Below are positions 11,738 through 23,939 of a stretch of DNA of 64,000 nt, one piece after another. Source of the stretch: Sinonovacula constricta. Taxonomy: Eukaryota; Mollusca; Bivalvia; Cardiida; Solecurtidae. The notes beneath the pieces are model-generated. The model worked only from the letters and a program-made list of their open reading frames with translations. It was not told the origin of the DNA and searched no databases. The stretch is taken from the NCBI GenBank assembly GCA_007844125.1, contig CM017566.1, positions 57,602,970 through 57,666,969 on the forward strand. Direction: 5' to 3'. Numbering within the stretch: the stretch's first letter is position 1; each line of letters starts with the position of its first letter. The position numbers and the translations under genes are program-made.

Positions 11738-13791
11738 ACTACTACTGCTACTACTACTACCACCACTGCTACTACTACTACTGCTACTACTACTACCACC
11801 ACTGCTACTACTAATTCTACTACTGCTACTACTACTACTACTACCTCTTCTACTACTACTATTACTACCAGCACTGCCACTACTACTTATCGAGTGTGCT
11901 CGAGTGCATGTCGCGACATGGCGGTGTTCTAGCCGATTTGTGCTTCTTCAAAGAGATTTGTCATGGGTTTTATTTATCAAGGAAAGTCTCATTATAACAT
12001 ATGCATTATGGGCTTTTGCATTAAAGTTGCATTATGAATTACCACAAACAATATTTCAATGTGTCAGATAATACCATATATGTGTCGCTGACTTCAAAGC
12101 CATCGGACATGAAGAAAATAATTGCTTGGTGACTACGGCACATGCAGGCGAGAAGTCAACGAATACCAGGCGATTGTAACAGAACAATTTGTTCTGCATT
12201 TAATGACAGTATGTCGATAGCCATTTGTTTTGGTGGAAAAAGAACGCAGACAAACGTATTATCAGAACCATAAGCGCACTGTGTGTCAGCTGTAAGACTT
12301 TCGCACAGAGGTCTTCAATCCGAACCTAGCTAAGCGACAATAAGGTAGTGAGTGGGTATTTATAAGTCGGCAACTCAACACACTCGCCCAGAACTTTATA
12401 AAACTTTAATGTGTTGCATAAGGCTGTGTTTTCGTCGCCTGCGATAAATTTACAACGTACAACAATATTTACATATTTTAGTTGATCTGATTGCCTTATT
12501 TCTTTCGTTATTTATTAACAAAAAGCAAACGCAAATAGTTCCCTGTCCAAAAAAATATATTTTTATATTTCTAAAGTAAATACGCCATTATTGAGGTTGT
12601 TATTCAGCCTGGCAGATAATCATTAGCACATTCCCTCTGATGACGGCAGCGCTGTGTATGCTCTGTATCTGCAAGTTCACATTTAATCATAAATTAAATT
12701 ATAATCTTGAAACGTCATGAATAATGATCTGTATACGATCATAAAGCAGAAGCCGTATTGTTATTATACTGGCCTTGCGAGTTATTGAACAAATGCATAA
12801 TTATCTTCCCTGAGATCTTTCCTACATATGTGTCATTTCTGACAAATTGCGATGACTATGTCAGCCGCATCTATGACATTAATTAAAACACTTCGCGGTA
12901 ATGGACGTCGAAATATGAGTGCAGTCGACACTACTCGTGTTGTTCCGTCTTTCTCCTTCAACGAGAAGTGTCGATTTATTACAATGTGAAAACAGATTAT
13001 TACGGACATATACGAAAATTACCGTAGGCTCCCGGGTCGCATTGGCAGATGAACTTGTAGCCCTGTACGTTGCCAGTGGTTACGACGTCTTTCTTGCAGA
13101 CACCATGGCGGCATGTTATTGTTTCCAAATACTTGCTGCAGCGTCTTTCGTCAAGGGACCTCTGTTCATATGACTCCATACACACATTGTATACCTGCTC
13201 TGCAAAGGGTTCCTCTAGCTTGGTTTTTAAAATTGCTTTAGCTGAATTTTGAGAATGCTTTCGATTTCCTAAGGAGGTTAACTTAAATGATTCAGACTGA
13301 GTTTTTCGTCGCGAAGAGAAAACACGATTGATTTTAGCTGTAAGAGCTTCTAACGAGATTGTGACATTGTTGTCATCCTCGATATCCGTGTTTATATCAC
13401 ACATTTTCCCCGCCCAATTCTGATAACATTCACAAAAATGACCGGAAGTTGAGTTTTTGCATACGCCATTAGCACAAACAACACCGGAAGCTCCACAATG
13501 CAATACATCCTGTTTAAAGAGTGCAACTTCACATCTACTACCTGTGAAATTCCGGTCACAGAGACACGCTACCTGGCACGTGACAGAGTTCACATAACAA
13601 GTACCGTTATTTAAACAAGGAAAGCTGGCGTCACAGATGTCATCACACGCGTTCCTGTTGCTGCTGATGCTTTTGCTGTAGCTGTTGCTTATGCTGCTAC
13701 TTCTGGCAGTTTGAAGTGTTTCCACGAGTATTATAGGTCGGAAATACGTCAGTAGGAAAGTCATGAAAACCATATGTTTGCATGACGTCAT
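7893..13791 (-). CDS. EGF-repeat transmembrane receptor with cytoplasmic TIR domain, 657 aa, five coding exons
   Basis: Coding exons on the minus strand: 13023-13791, 10284-10433, 9395-9562, 8932-9075 and 7893-8635. Every intron is GT..AG, every junction is phase 1, and the sum is 1974 nt (657 codons plus TAA). Exon 1 is preceded by TTGCAG at its 5' edge (exon from 13795), so a noncoding 5' exon probably lies further upstream. Residues 1 to ~25 form a signal peptide. EGF-like modules lie at about 49-87, 99-131, 218-260 and 264-298; the third is closed by residues from exon 2 (GAYGPFCEK). The membrane helix is about 315-338. The TIR domain spans about 367-508: box 1 YDAFVSY at 367-373, box 2/BB loop RDFVPG at 404-409, box 3 FW at 501-502, and a conserved-position Glu at 443. 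A 150-residue Ser-rich tail follows. Known biology: TIR domains recruit TIR adaptors in innate signalling or, in the SARM1 type, cleave NAD. The BB loop resembles Toll-like receptors, but there are no leucine-rich repeats. Inference: a surface immune receptor with EGF-type ligand recognition. Confidence 0.92.
11560..11887. repeat. Compound trinucleotide microsatellite (CTA/CTG/CCA) in intron 1 of the EGF-TIR gene
   Basis: About 330 bp of CTA, CTG and ACC triplets. Blocks of six or so CTG recur between CTA runs, and a block of about 85 bp appears to be duplicated. It lies wholly inside the 2.6-kb first intron, about 1.1 kb from each neighbouring exon. The minus-strand Val/Ala open frame is an artefact of the triplet repeat. 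Confidence 0.95.
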
Positions 13792-13799
13792 CTTGCTGC

Positions 13800-15200
13800 A
13801 ATGGAAAATGTTTTTGATGTTAGAATAATAAAGACTTTTAAATGATCTATAAAGTGTATTGAGCAGTTGCGAATAAGAAGCTTTTTAATCTTCCACCAAA
13901 ACTGGATGCATTATTTTATAATTTATTCACGATTAAAACGTGTAACAATTATAAATAAACTCCTTTCTTGAGAAAAATTAGATGGACTACACATTATATA
14001 ATTTACCTAAAGGGTAACACATTTAGTTTCTTCTTTTATTATTTTTATTCCAATTATTACAACAAACCAGGACATTTCCGCCAATTAAATCGTGAGAACA
14101 TGTCAATATTTGCAGAAAGCTGTCGGACTTAACTTTAAGCTTGTTAAATGAATTTTATGGTTATTGTTAGACCCCAGACCTAGTTCTGAGATAACACAAA
14201 TAGTTTTTATAAGGGTTTTAGAATGATAATACTTTGTTAGCATTTTGCATAAAAATAAAGCACAATAATTTTCGCCAGTAACTTTGACAGAACATATTTG
14301 TGAACATCTTAATAAACAGATCTTATTGTGCGTGTATGCTAAGAAAAAATAGATTACATTTTAATACGATAAAATCATATTCACCCGTTAAAACAAAGAA
14401 TAAGTTCCCTAATTAGTATTGTTTTGGTTCAATTAGATGTAAACCAATTATACAGTGACCTTATTGCTTAAATGTGTTTAAAATGTGCGTAAACCAAACA
14501 CAATATCACTGTTTTAAACCGGAAGAAATAATAAAATATGTGTTTTCATTACGTAGCGACGCTAAATTCAGTTTTCTTTTTCTCATACACGTGGCTTACA
14601 TTTCGTGTAAGTTTGTAACGTGGGTTATCAATGTAGGCCCTATATATCAATCTCGCTATTTCCACCTTACGAATATAAAAAGGGATATTTGTAAAATGAT
14701 CCTATTACGAAATCAAAATACATTCAAAAACCTACATTACTAATACTGTTTGACATTTGGGTTTGAAGAATGTTAACTTTTGCATGTACATATATGACAG
14801 GATAATTAGAAATTAACATAATTAATAAAGTTAATGATAAAATAATAACATTTGAAATAAGTCACTCTTACGACGGTGACTAACCTAAGCGATATCAAAC
14901 GAGGATTCATTTTCATTTTAATTACCCTTTTCCGTCGACAGCAACACAAGCAGGAAAGGAAAATAACAATGCAATTAATAAGACAATACTAAATTTACGA
15001 AAGGTAGATCCTATCCTATTCACCAGTTTTGAGCTGATGAAAATTAAACAAGAATTACAACAGAAAGGATGAGGAAGATAAATTTATTAAGAACCATCGA
15101 GATAGGAAGAGGAACTTACATCCCAACAGGGATGAAACAATGCTGTCATTATAATTGCTACCAAAATGAAAATGATTTAGAGGGTGACAGAGAGGGCTGG
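13800..15200. other. Upstream region of the EGF-TIR gene, no coding exon seen
   Basis: AT-rich. It should contain the 5' noncoding exon and promoter of the receptor gene, because the first coding exon begins at a splice acceptor, but I cannot place the transcription start. No other gene is visible. Confidence 0.4.
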
Positions 15201-15209
15201 GGTCCTCTA

Positions 15210-15302
15210 CTTTCAAATTTCCGTAACATACATCGCCGCCCCCACCTAAAGAAATTCTGTAATATACAACTCCTTCAGCTATAAAATTTCCGTAATATAC
15301 TT
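15210..15302. repeat. Short degenerate tandem repeat, ~36-bp period
   Basis: Three spaced variants of AAATTTCCGTAATATAC begin near 15214, 15250 and 15285. The middle copy is diverged. Confidence 0.5.
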
Positions 15303-15424
15303 TTTTAGCCTAAATTTTGGTCTAGAAACACATCAGAACGCACCATCGGAAAATCCAGGAAATCAACAATTTCATGTATAGAGGTCGCTAAAACGAATTC
15401 CTCCTGCATTACTAACGGCTCATT

Positions 15425-15650
15425 GGCTACGCTCTGGAGTGTGGTGCCTCTTATGGAATGCAACTTTTTATGGGGACGATAGTGTAGCAGTTGTTCTGTG
15501 AGAATTCCTTAAGAACCAATTGGTCCGTTTGTTCTGAAGGTGTAGCTTGCAAAAATAATAGGTTAGCTTGCAATTATGAAAAGTAGCAGGCATAAATAGT
15601 AATTCGCAGCCGTTTGGTGAGGTGTTGTTTAACAAAAGAAACCGAGTATG
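15425..15650 (+). repeat. Diverged duplicate block, copy 1
   Basis: Shares ordered segments with 16115-16240: GGTGCCTCTTAT.GAATGCA, a GGGGACGATAGTG block, then an ATxCGCAGC block and AAAAGAAACCGAGTAT. Copy 1 carries about 90 extra bases between the first and second halves. The intact order points to one ancestral segment. Confidence 0.6.
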
Positions 15651-16114
15651 TCCATGATAACAATGCAGCTTGAAATAACCGAAATCACTGACAACAAGGA
15701 AGAAAGTAAACTAGCAGACAATCTAGTTTCCATCAGAGTTACGGTTTGTTATTCTCAAATATTATTATAATGAATCGACAGTATAAGCATAGAGTGTTAT
15801 GTCCCTATGATGTCTTGTTTAAAGCGCATGCTCTCTCATCCGTGTTCTTTCTTGTAAAGAATGGGACAAGAATGACTCCCACTCTAACACTGGCGTCGTC
15901 CCGAAAAAGCTCAGGTTTACCCGGTATCGATATCTGCCATTTTAAAGCGACTTGGGCGGCCTGCCAGTTCAAGCTAGTTCATCCAAAATCTCTAATCATT
16001 CACTTAACCGGAACACACGGTCTTCCTGTGAGACAGAAGCACAATGTAGCATTTTACTTTTCTTAAACAGTAGAATGATAAAGAAACACACTTCTCAATT
16101 TAGTTTTTGTTGTC

Positions 16115-16240
16115 GCCGCTCTCAAGAGCGGTGCCTCTTTTTGAAATGCATTTTTATAGGGGCGATAGTGACGCTGGCAGAAACAGAAAATCGCAGCTGT
16201 TATGTGGCCTTTTTCGGAGAAAAGAACCGAGTATTCCGTG
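16115..16240 (+). repeat. Diverged duplicate block, copy 2, abutting the 32-bp satellite
   Basis: Second copy of the block at 15425-15650. It also holds a small perfect inverted repeat, CCGCTCT-CA-AGAGCGG (about 16117-16132). It ends about 100 bp before the satellite array starts. Confidence 0.6.
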
Positions 16241-16329
16241 TTGTTGTTTTTTTAATATTATTGGTTTCACTTAATTTCTGGGACGCGGGCAAATTTAAGT
16301 TGTGTTCAGTTTTGCTTCTTTTCTGGGAC

Positions 16330-17885
16330 GACACAAAATAAGTGTTTATTTCCATTTTCTGAGACGACGTGCACGTTAAAGGTTTCTCTTCTGAGACAAC
16401 GTGCGCATTAAAGTTTTCTCTTCTGGGACACCGTGCGTATTAAGGTTTTTCTTTTGGGACAACGTCAGCACTTGAGGTTTCTCTTCTGGGACAACTTGCG
16501 CATGAAAGGTTTCTCTTCTGGGACACCGTGCGTATTAAGGTTTCTCTTCTGGGACAACGTGAGCACTTAAGGTTTCTCTGCTGGGACAACGTGCGTATCA
16601 AAGGTTTCTCTTCTGGGACAAAGAGTGTATTAAAGGTTTCTTTTTCGGGACAATGTGCGTATTAAAGGTTTCTCTTCTGTGACAACGTGCGTATTAAAGG
16701 TTTCTCTTCTGAGACGACGTGCGCATTAAAGGTTTCTCTTCTATGACAACGTGCGTATTTAAGGTTTCTCTTCTGGGACAACGTGCGTATTTAAGGTTTC
16801 TGTTCTGGGACAACGTGCGTATTAAAGGTTTCTCTTCTTTGACAACGTGCGTATTAAAGGTTTCTCTTCTGGGACAAAGTGCGTATTAAAGGTTTCTCTT
16901 CTAGGACAACGTGCGCATTTAAGGTTTCTCTTCTGAGACGACCTGCGCATTTAAGGTTTCTCTTCTAAGACAACGTGCGTATTAAAGGTTTCTCTTCTGG
17001 GACAACGTGCGTATTAAAGGATTCTCTTCTGGGACAACGTGCGTACTAAAGGTTTCTTTTCTGGGACAACGTGCGCATTAAAGGTTTCTCTTCTGAGACG
17101 ACGTACGCATTAAAGTTTTCTCTTCTAGGACAACGTGCGTATTTAAGGTTTCTCTTCTGTGACAACGTGCGTATTTAAGGTTTCTCTTCTGGGACAACGT
17201 GCGTATTAAATGTTTCTCTTCTTGGACAACGTGCGTATTAAAGGTTTCTCTTCTGGGACAACGTGCGTATTAAAGGATTCTCTTCTGGGACAATGTGCGT
17301 ATTAAAGGTTTCTCTTCAGGGACATCGTGCGTAATAAAGGTTTTTCTTCTTGGACAACGTGCGTATTAAAGGTTTCTCTTCTGGGACTACGTGCGTATTA
17401 AAGGATTCTCGTCTGGGACAACGTGCGTATCAAAGGTTTCTCTTCTGGGACAAAGAGTGTATTAAAGGTTTCTTTTTCGGGACAACGTGCGTAATAAAAG
17501 TTTCTCTTCTGTGACAACGTGCGTATTAAAGGTTTCTCTTCTGGGACAACGTGCGTATTAAAGGTTTCTCTTATTGGACAACGTGCGTATTAAAGGTTTC
17601 TCTTCTGAGACAACGTGCGTATTAAAGGTTTCTCGTCTGGGACAACGTGCGTATTAAAGGTTTCTCTTCTGGGACAACGTGCGTATTAAAGGTTTCTCTT
17701 CTGGGACAACGTGCGTATTAAAGGTTTCTCTTCTGGGACAATGTGCGTATTCAAGGTTTTTCTTCTGGGACAACGTGCGTATTAAAGGTTTCTCTTCTGG
17801 GACAATGTGCGTATTAAAGGTTTCTCTTCTGAGACAACGTGCGTATTAAAGGTTTCTCTTCTGGGACAACGTGCGCATTGAATTG
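16330..17885. repeat. 32-bp satellite array, ~48 copies
   Basis: The unit reads GGTTTCTCTTCTGGGACA then ACGTGCGTATTAAA. Most copies differ by only a few substitutions; the flanking copies are more decayed. Each unit carries an ACGTG core and two CpGs. A distinctive variant pair (CAAAGAGTG followed by TTTTTCGGG) occurs near 16591 and again near 17423, exactly 832 bp or 26 units apart, so large blocks were copied in register. Confidence 0.97.
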
Positions 17886-18894
17886 TATTCCTGTTCTGCG
17901 ACGACGTGCAAATTAAAGTTGTGTTCCAGTTCCGCGACGACGGGCTTCTGTATTCTTTTTCATATGCAACGTCGTTCTAAGTTTACCTTTGCTCCTTTTT
18001 TCGTTTTCTTTCGTCCCATTTACCAATGTTAAATTGTTTTAAATCTGTCTGGTGAATAAGGTATACATATATGTCTGCCCCCAACGAGACGGCAAGTTGA
18101 AAACACCTAGTGACATACTGACATTTACTCCTGAGTAATAAGCAGCAAAATAAACAATTGTAATATTCATGTATTAAAGGTGGTATCCTTTTAAAACAAC
18201 CAAATAAATTGATGTTTCCTAAAAGATCTCGCGAAATGTTGTTTATTGATGCCTTGCATCAATGTGCAAAGTGAAGCACAACAACCCACTGGTCATTACA
18301 AAAACGCGTTTCTTAACTGAGCAATGACGCGCAGTTAGTTATTTTTTACACGGGGCCATTTGCTTTTGAGATCACATTATTTCATTCTCCGGATAGTAGG
18401 CACTGACGTCGATATCTATTTTGACCACAAATCTCCTACTTGCTTATTTATAGATTTGGAATGTAAAGTGATTTATTTCACGATTCGCACTGTCTAGCAA
18501 CTTCAGTTATGTTCGAAATCGTCTCACTTAGACGTGCGAGTTTACGAAGAGATGATGTTCAAGTTCCCAAAACAGGCGTAAGCTGTTGTTCCATGTTTTT
18601 GATATATGCAAACTGTCGGATATCACATTTATTTCCATTTTTAAATCCTTTTAAGTCTTGTTTTAATTAGAAATGCACACTTGTATTGATATACTATTAA
18701 TCATATTTTGAAATGCATTAAACATATAAATTGAATCTCGTTTTATTACATAAATGTGCTTGTACAAAATCAAATATTTTTATGTGACTGAATACGTTAA
18801 TGTATCAAAGTAAAAGTGACAGGAACGCTTTTAAAATGTCATCTAGTCGACAAGCACTAAATACAAGGAAGTGAATATTACAAAAGACTGTCAT

Positions 18895-19420
18895 AGTTGA
18901 GCACAATTTAAAGCTATGGGACATTATTTTGGCAAATTCAAGTTACGAGACAAAAGGTTGGACACAATTTATGGTTATGAGGCCAAGATTTTGGACACAG
19001 TTTACTTGTCTAGGGTCTAGCCTAGCTGGACACAATAGGCAACGGTCTTTATGAAAAATTGACAATATTGAGGTCTGGACTTTGGCACAATGCAGGTTTT
19101 AAAGGCCATGATTTCGGCAAAATGTATGACAAAGTTAGGCACAATGTAGGGTTTTGGGACCAAAGTATTTAAAATTGGGTTATAACGCTAGATGATTGAT
19201 ACAATTTTGGACATTGAGAACAGAATTATACACAGTTTAGACATTTGATGCCGAAGAAATTTAGACAATTTAAAAAATTGCAGCAAATAAATCAGCACAA
19301 TTTAGAGGCTTAGTGCCAAAATTTCGAAACAATTAATGGTCTTGAGGCAATGAGTTGAAAACGCTGTTCGGCACAGTATAGGCTTCAGAGAACCAAACAT
19401 ATGTACCATTTAGAGTTATG
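18895..19420. repeat. Ancient degenerate minisatellite, ~40-50-bp period
   Basis: Recurrent, strongly mutated variants of GGACACAATTTA and TGAGGCCAAAATTTTGG run through the whole stretch: for example GGACACAATTTATGG near 18960, GGCACAATGTAGGG near 19137, GCACAATTTAGAGG near 19294. It looks like an old tandem array no longer homogenised. Confidence 0.6.
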
Positions 19421-19439
19421 GGGAAAATGTCGCTTGTGT

Positions 19440-22400
19440 TAAAATTACTGTCGAACACGAATTTCTCAATGGACTTAGTTTAAAAAGAAGCAAAATAGTT
19501 TTTGCGATGATATAAACTTGTATGTTTCCTTTGGTGCACTAGTATCTACTTTTCGTGTTTTAATTGAAATCTGCATTTTAATGGTTACAAGTTAAAATAC
19601 TGAGAACCTGTTACAGGCTGTCTTGCCCTTTTAAAATTTGCTAGTGACAGTTCACTATATTCACACAATTATGAGCTTGATGGACACGGTATACATTTAT
19701 AAATGAAAAAAAACAAAAAGCACCCCCCCCCACACACACACACCTTATCTACAAATAGAATAGGAAATCATCAAATGAATTGAAACACTGTTAAAAACAC
19801 TGAAAATAAAACGCTTTCAATGTGTCTTACTTTTTTTTCATTTTTAATCTTTTCATGGAGTTTCATATTGTGTTTTTGTAATAGTTGTGGTAGGATATGA
19901 CCTTATTTGTTGTCTCCCCGTGTCACGGAAATGTTTATATGCTCATACATATACATGTTTGTTAACAATGTGACCGCAAAACTACGGTTGTATGTACGGT
20001 AAGTCGTATCGGACATGGAGGTTCAATGTTGATGGCTTGTTTGCCACTACAGACATGTGTAAGGGCGCCTAATGTCTGAGTAATATTGAAGACAAAAGAT
20101 GACACGAAAACCGCTGCTGATATTGCTCTGAACACTTTATGGCTGTACACGTGGCTTTCATGATTGTAAAGCTACTTATAAAGTTTCTCTTCTTGTTTAA
20201 ATTCTACCAAAGTTCGAGTTAAATGAGGCAATAGGCGACTCTTGTGGCATATATTTGAAAAAGGATTTTGCCTAAGATTATATGAATTAAAGAATAAAGT
20301 GTTATAACTTGTTTAAAATCATGACAAATGTTATATGTGTATGTAGCTGTTTACGTATAATTTAACGAGTAAGGGCTAAAGCTCGTGTTCACACTCAACT
20401 ATAAAGCCTTGAATTCAAGTCATCATTTTCATGCCGTCATCATTTTCATGCCAAAACAATTAAATCTGTGTTTATTGTTTAAATGTTATATTTACATGAG
20501 AATCATGTCAAATATCAGACATGTATCTTTAAATACTTTGGAGATATTTTGCATTAATTATTTAAACAATTATTACTCAATAATTAATGTTTGGTGGCAC
20601 TCGAAACATCTCGGCCATTTCTACTAAATAGATGCCGGAAATTGTCGACTTGTTACGGACATGGCTGGTAGATAAGGGCCTGCTTATTCTAATGTTGCCC
20701 CAACATCACTCGGAATTCTTGTCTGTTTCTGTATTTCAAGCATGTCCGCACAACACCAAATAGTTACGAATCCAATAACTTATAATATTTAAGTTGAAAC
20801 ATATATTCCTAAAGGCATTTAAACAAATAAAAAAAAAAAATGACTAAGATCTATAGCCTGGGGCAACATAAGGCCCGTATTCAGCCCGAGTTCATTTTCA
20901 CTGATCTTGTATTTTATTCTTATATTCTATAAAAAGCGTACGTACAAGATACAATAAACATGAAATCGGATTGAGACGAAAGATACAGTTTACCGTGTTT
21001 CTATCTCCCCCCCCCCATCCCCCATCAAGTAGGTACAAATGTATTTGAAAAAAAATCAAAGTCAATAAGGCAAACTAATTAAATGAATTCAGAATATTAA
21101 AGATAATTGTTGAAGGAGAAGAATGGACATATTTAGGGAGACTAAAAGAAGACCAGGGAGTGGTGGTATGATACAAAGTATATACAGGTCTTATAAGTCA
21201 CATTTAACTTCATATGCCGCGGATAACCACGAACGAATCTTTCGTTTTTGTTAAGAATGAAATATTGCCAATTAATTATTAAAACAAGGTACCAGGCAAC
21301 ATTTTCATAAGAATCACAAGCGATCTGACGTTCCTTAAATTGTCTTTGGACGAGTCTCATTAAAATATTGTAATGTTACAACATTATTTTTAAAAAGGCA
21401 ATATTCCAATAAAGGCAATATTCCAATAATCTTTAGCGTCTGTGTGATTTGAATACACAGGTCAGTTCCATCAGGCATAGTATATTTAAATGGAAAGAAT
21501 AAAATGCCGGGTTATAAAGTATCGATAAGTTATTTGCATGACCTATAAAAATGTCAGACTATAGGGTAAGCTTATTGCATTTTTGATAATCACTAATTAG
21601 AGTTGGTTTACTCATGTAGCATTATTATACTAACTGTTGAATGGATCAATTAATAGAAAGTCATTTACCTTACCCGCGTTTTTATCCTTGAAGTATAAGT
21701 ACAACTTTACACACATACAGCTAGGGGTACCTCAAGTATGTGGACTAACACATTGTCATGGGTGGTTGTTACATTGTATGTCGAAAAGGTTACCAAGACA
21801 CAAATAAACTAATAAATCTGTTAAACAATGTCACAATTGATAAAGCTGTGTAGAAATAGACGATTTATACTTGTACAATAAAAATATGTAAAAGCGTTGT
21901 TTTTTAATCCCAGCCAACTTATCTATTTCGTTATTATGTAGTTACCAACTCTGCAGCGGACATAAAACAATGGTAGAAATTTATGTTTTTAAAAAGATTA
22001 CCTTTCAGTGCTTTATTACTCCTTTCCTCGTTTATTTGTATGAAGAATGAAAACATATCACATTGCCATTATATTTATATTGACAAGATCCGGATTCTCT
22101 ATTGTCTTGGTATTTCCTTATACTTAAAAAAGTCCGTTTTCTAAATAAATGCCTATATTAACACTACAAAAAGACTGCTTCTGTTGTATTGTTTAAGACA
22201 TCCATTAGTTTTGTCACCCTTTAAAAAGTAATTTATAATTTAACAGGCGTATTAAAAGCAAAATCTAAAGTGAACACTGTACAGACGGATGTTTCAGTAT
22301 AATGGCTTCTCTCCTAAATATATTTTGCTACTCTATTTCAAAAGTTATTTATAAATTGCCAAACAAAGAACAAACAGAGCTTTTAACCGCAAAAGATTTG

Positions 22401-22580
22401 GTGAAAGTGTTTGTATGAAAAAATAACTTCATGTAGCTTTTGTTATGTTGTTACTTCTCTAGCCAGTATATATAGATCTAGTCAATATTTTACACGCAAA
22501 CGAGAGTAAAACACAAAGCTTGAAAATTATTTTTAGGTTTTGTTTCCACTTTACTAAAGCACTAAATTCACTTATTAAGT
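19440..22580. other. AT-rich intergenic sequence, no gene seen
   Basis: No coding exon, RNA gene or clear transposon. Simple sequence occurs at 19724-19742 (C run followed by CA dinucleotides) and near 21006 (C run). Short ORFs here have no protein-like features. Confidence 0.5.
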
Positions 22581-22910
22581 GCACTTATATTCGCACGTGA
22601 AAACTCCGGCTCACTTGTCGTCTGCCTGTATATGCGCATCATAAACATGACAGCCCGTTTATCACCGCCTCGGAAACGAGTAATCGAGCGGACGTTTCCG
22701 AACTTTTACGGAAATATACGGAAAGAAACGACAACTATTTTAACAGTTAAATTGATACTTTAATTATAAGTTTCAATGTTTGAAGACATATCGAACAGAC
22801 ATGTTAATCAGACGTATTAGGTCATAAGATATCGTATGAACTTTAGCGACATTTAAATTACGCTGAAAAAAATCCGATCGCCCAGCGGAAATACACAAGG
22901 AAAACCAATC

Positions 22911-23158
22911 ATGAAGCGTAAATTCCCGAAGAGAGACAGCAATGAATATGCAATAATATTTAGCTTGCCCATTAATCAAGCTAGCAATAATTGTTTTACC
23001 ACTTTGTCAGCCTTGTATGATGTAGCAATGAAATTTATTGTTGGTCCAAATGTGACAGCCAAACCAAAGGTCGCACCGGAAAGAGGGCTATATTTGATCA
23101 ATAACAACAATCCAGTCAGTCCCATACAGATTATGCAAGGTATCAAATGAAAGAACAA
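22911..23158. other. Overlapping short open frames on both strands; possible exon, orientation unclear
   Basis: Plus strand: ATG at 22911 opens 79 codons, and CAAG|GTATCA at about 23138 could be a donor. Minus strand: from an ATG at about 23121 the frame reads MGLTGLLLLIKYSPLSGATF then an apolar segment ending SYKADKV, followed by a GTAAAA donor-like site. The minus product looks like a membrane segment. A CpG-richer patch lies at 22590-22730. I cannot decide between a real exon on either strand, a pseudogene or chance. Confidence 0.2.
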
Positions 23159-23939
23159 TAAACATATTTTTTTTCTGTATTTCTCATACCAGATTTAGAC
23201 AAAAATCCTTAAAAAAGAATTATTATTGGATAAATCAACCTAATTTTGATAACTAATGCTTTACCTGGTACATTAAAAATACACAAAAATTACACCACTG
23301 GTAAAATATTTTATATATAGCAAGATTATCAACAAAACTACACAGAAAATTCTGGAAAACTTTGAAAGAAATCTCATTGCTATCAACAGCCTACCAACTA
23401 GCTTTAAATCGAGCATACTAAGCAGAAAAAGGTTAAATCAGTCCTTTAATTGGGTTGGGTATGATTGCAGTTTATTATATTTGTGAATAGTTTGTGTCAA
23501 ACCTATCAAAAAACCTGTTAAGTAAGATTCCTTGTTGCTGTTGTTTCCAAATGATATTAAATAGCAGAATACTTTTCGTGAAGAGGATATGTCAATGTTT
23601 TTTAATTATATTTCTAAAAGATGCCTTTTATTTCCTATTTTTGTTATTATAAAAAAATGTAGATTAATATCAGAACCGGATGATGAGTTTTGTTAAAAAA
23701 ATTGCATGCATGTCATGCATAGTGCATACAAAACATTGATTGCCACTTTGCCATAGTGCCCATTACACTTGCTTTACTTTAATAATATCAAAGTTATGGC
23801 TGAGTTGAGGAAATTGGACTGACCAGTGGACAGACATTATCAATGATGGTTATTATGCGGCTTTCCTATTATTCTGTTATTGAAAATTGAATCATATCAA
23901 CACTTGCGAAGAACGATTGCAAAGGATACCTAATCCACT

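Noticed and set aside
11461..11880. 139-codon Val/Ala-rich minus-strand ORF
   Set aside because: It is the translation of the CTA/CTG triplet microsatellite inside an intron, with no start or splice support.
15746..16341. Two overlapping plus-strand ORFs of 106 and 129 codons
   Set aside because: They cross a diverged duplicate block, do not share a frame, and show no protein-like composition or splice context.
16330..17885. CRISPR-like array
   Set aside because: Units are contiguous with no unique spacers, no cas genes are present, and the window is eukaryotic. It is a satellite.
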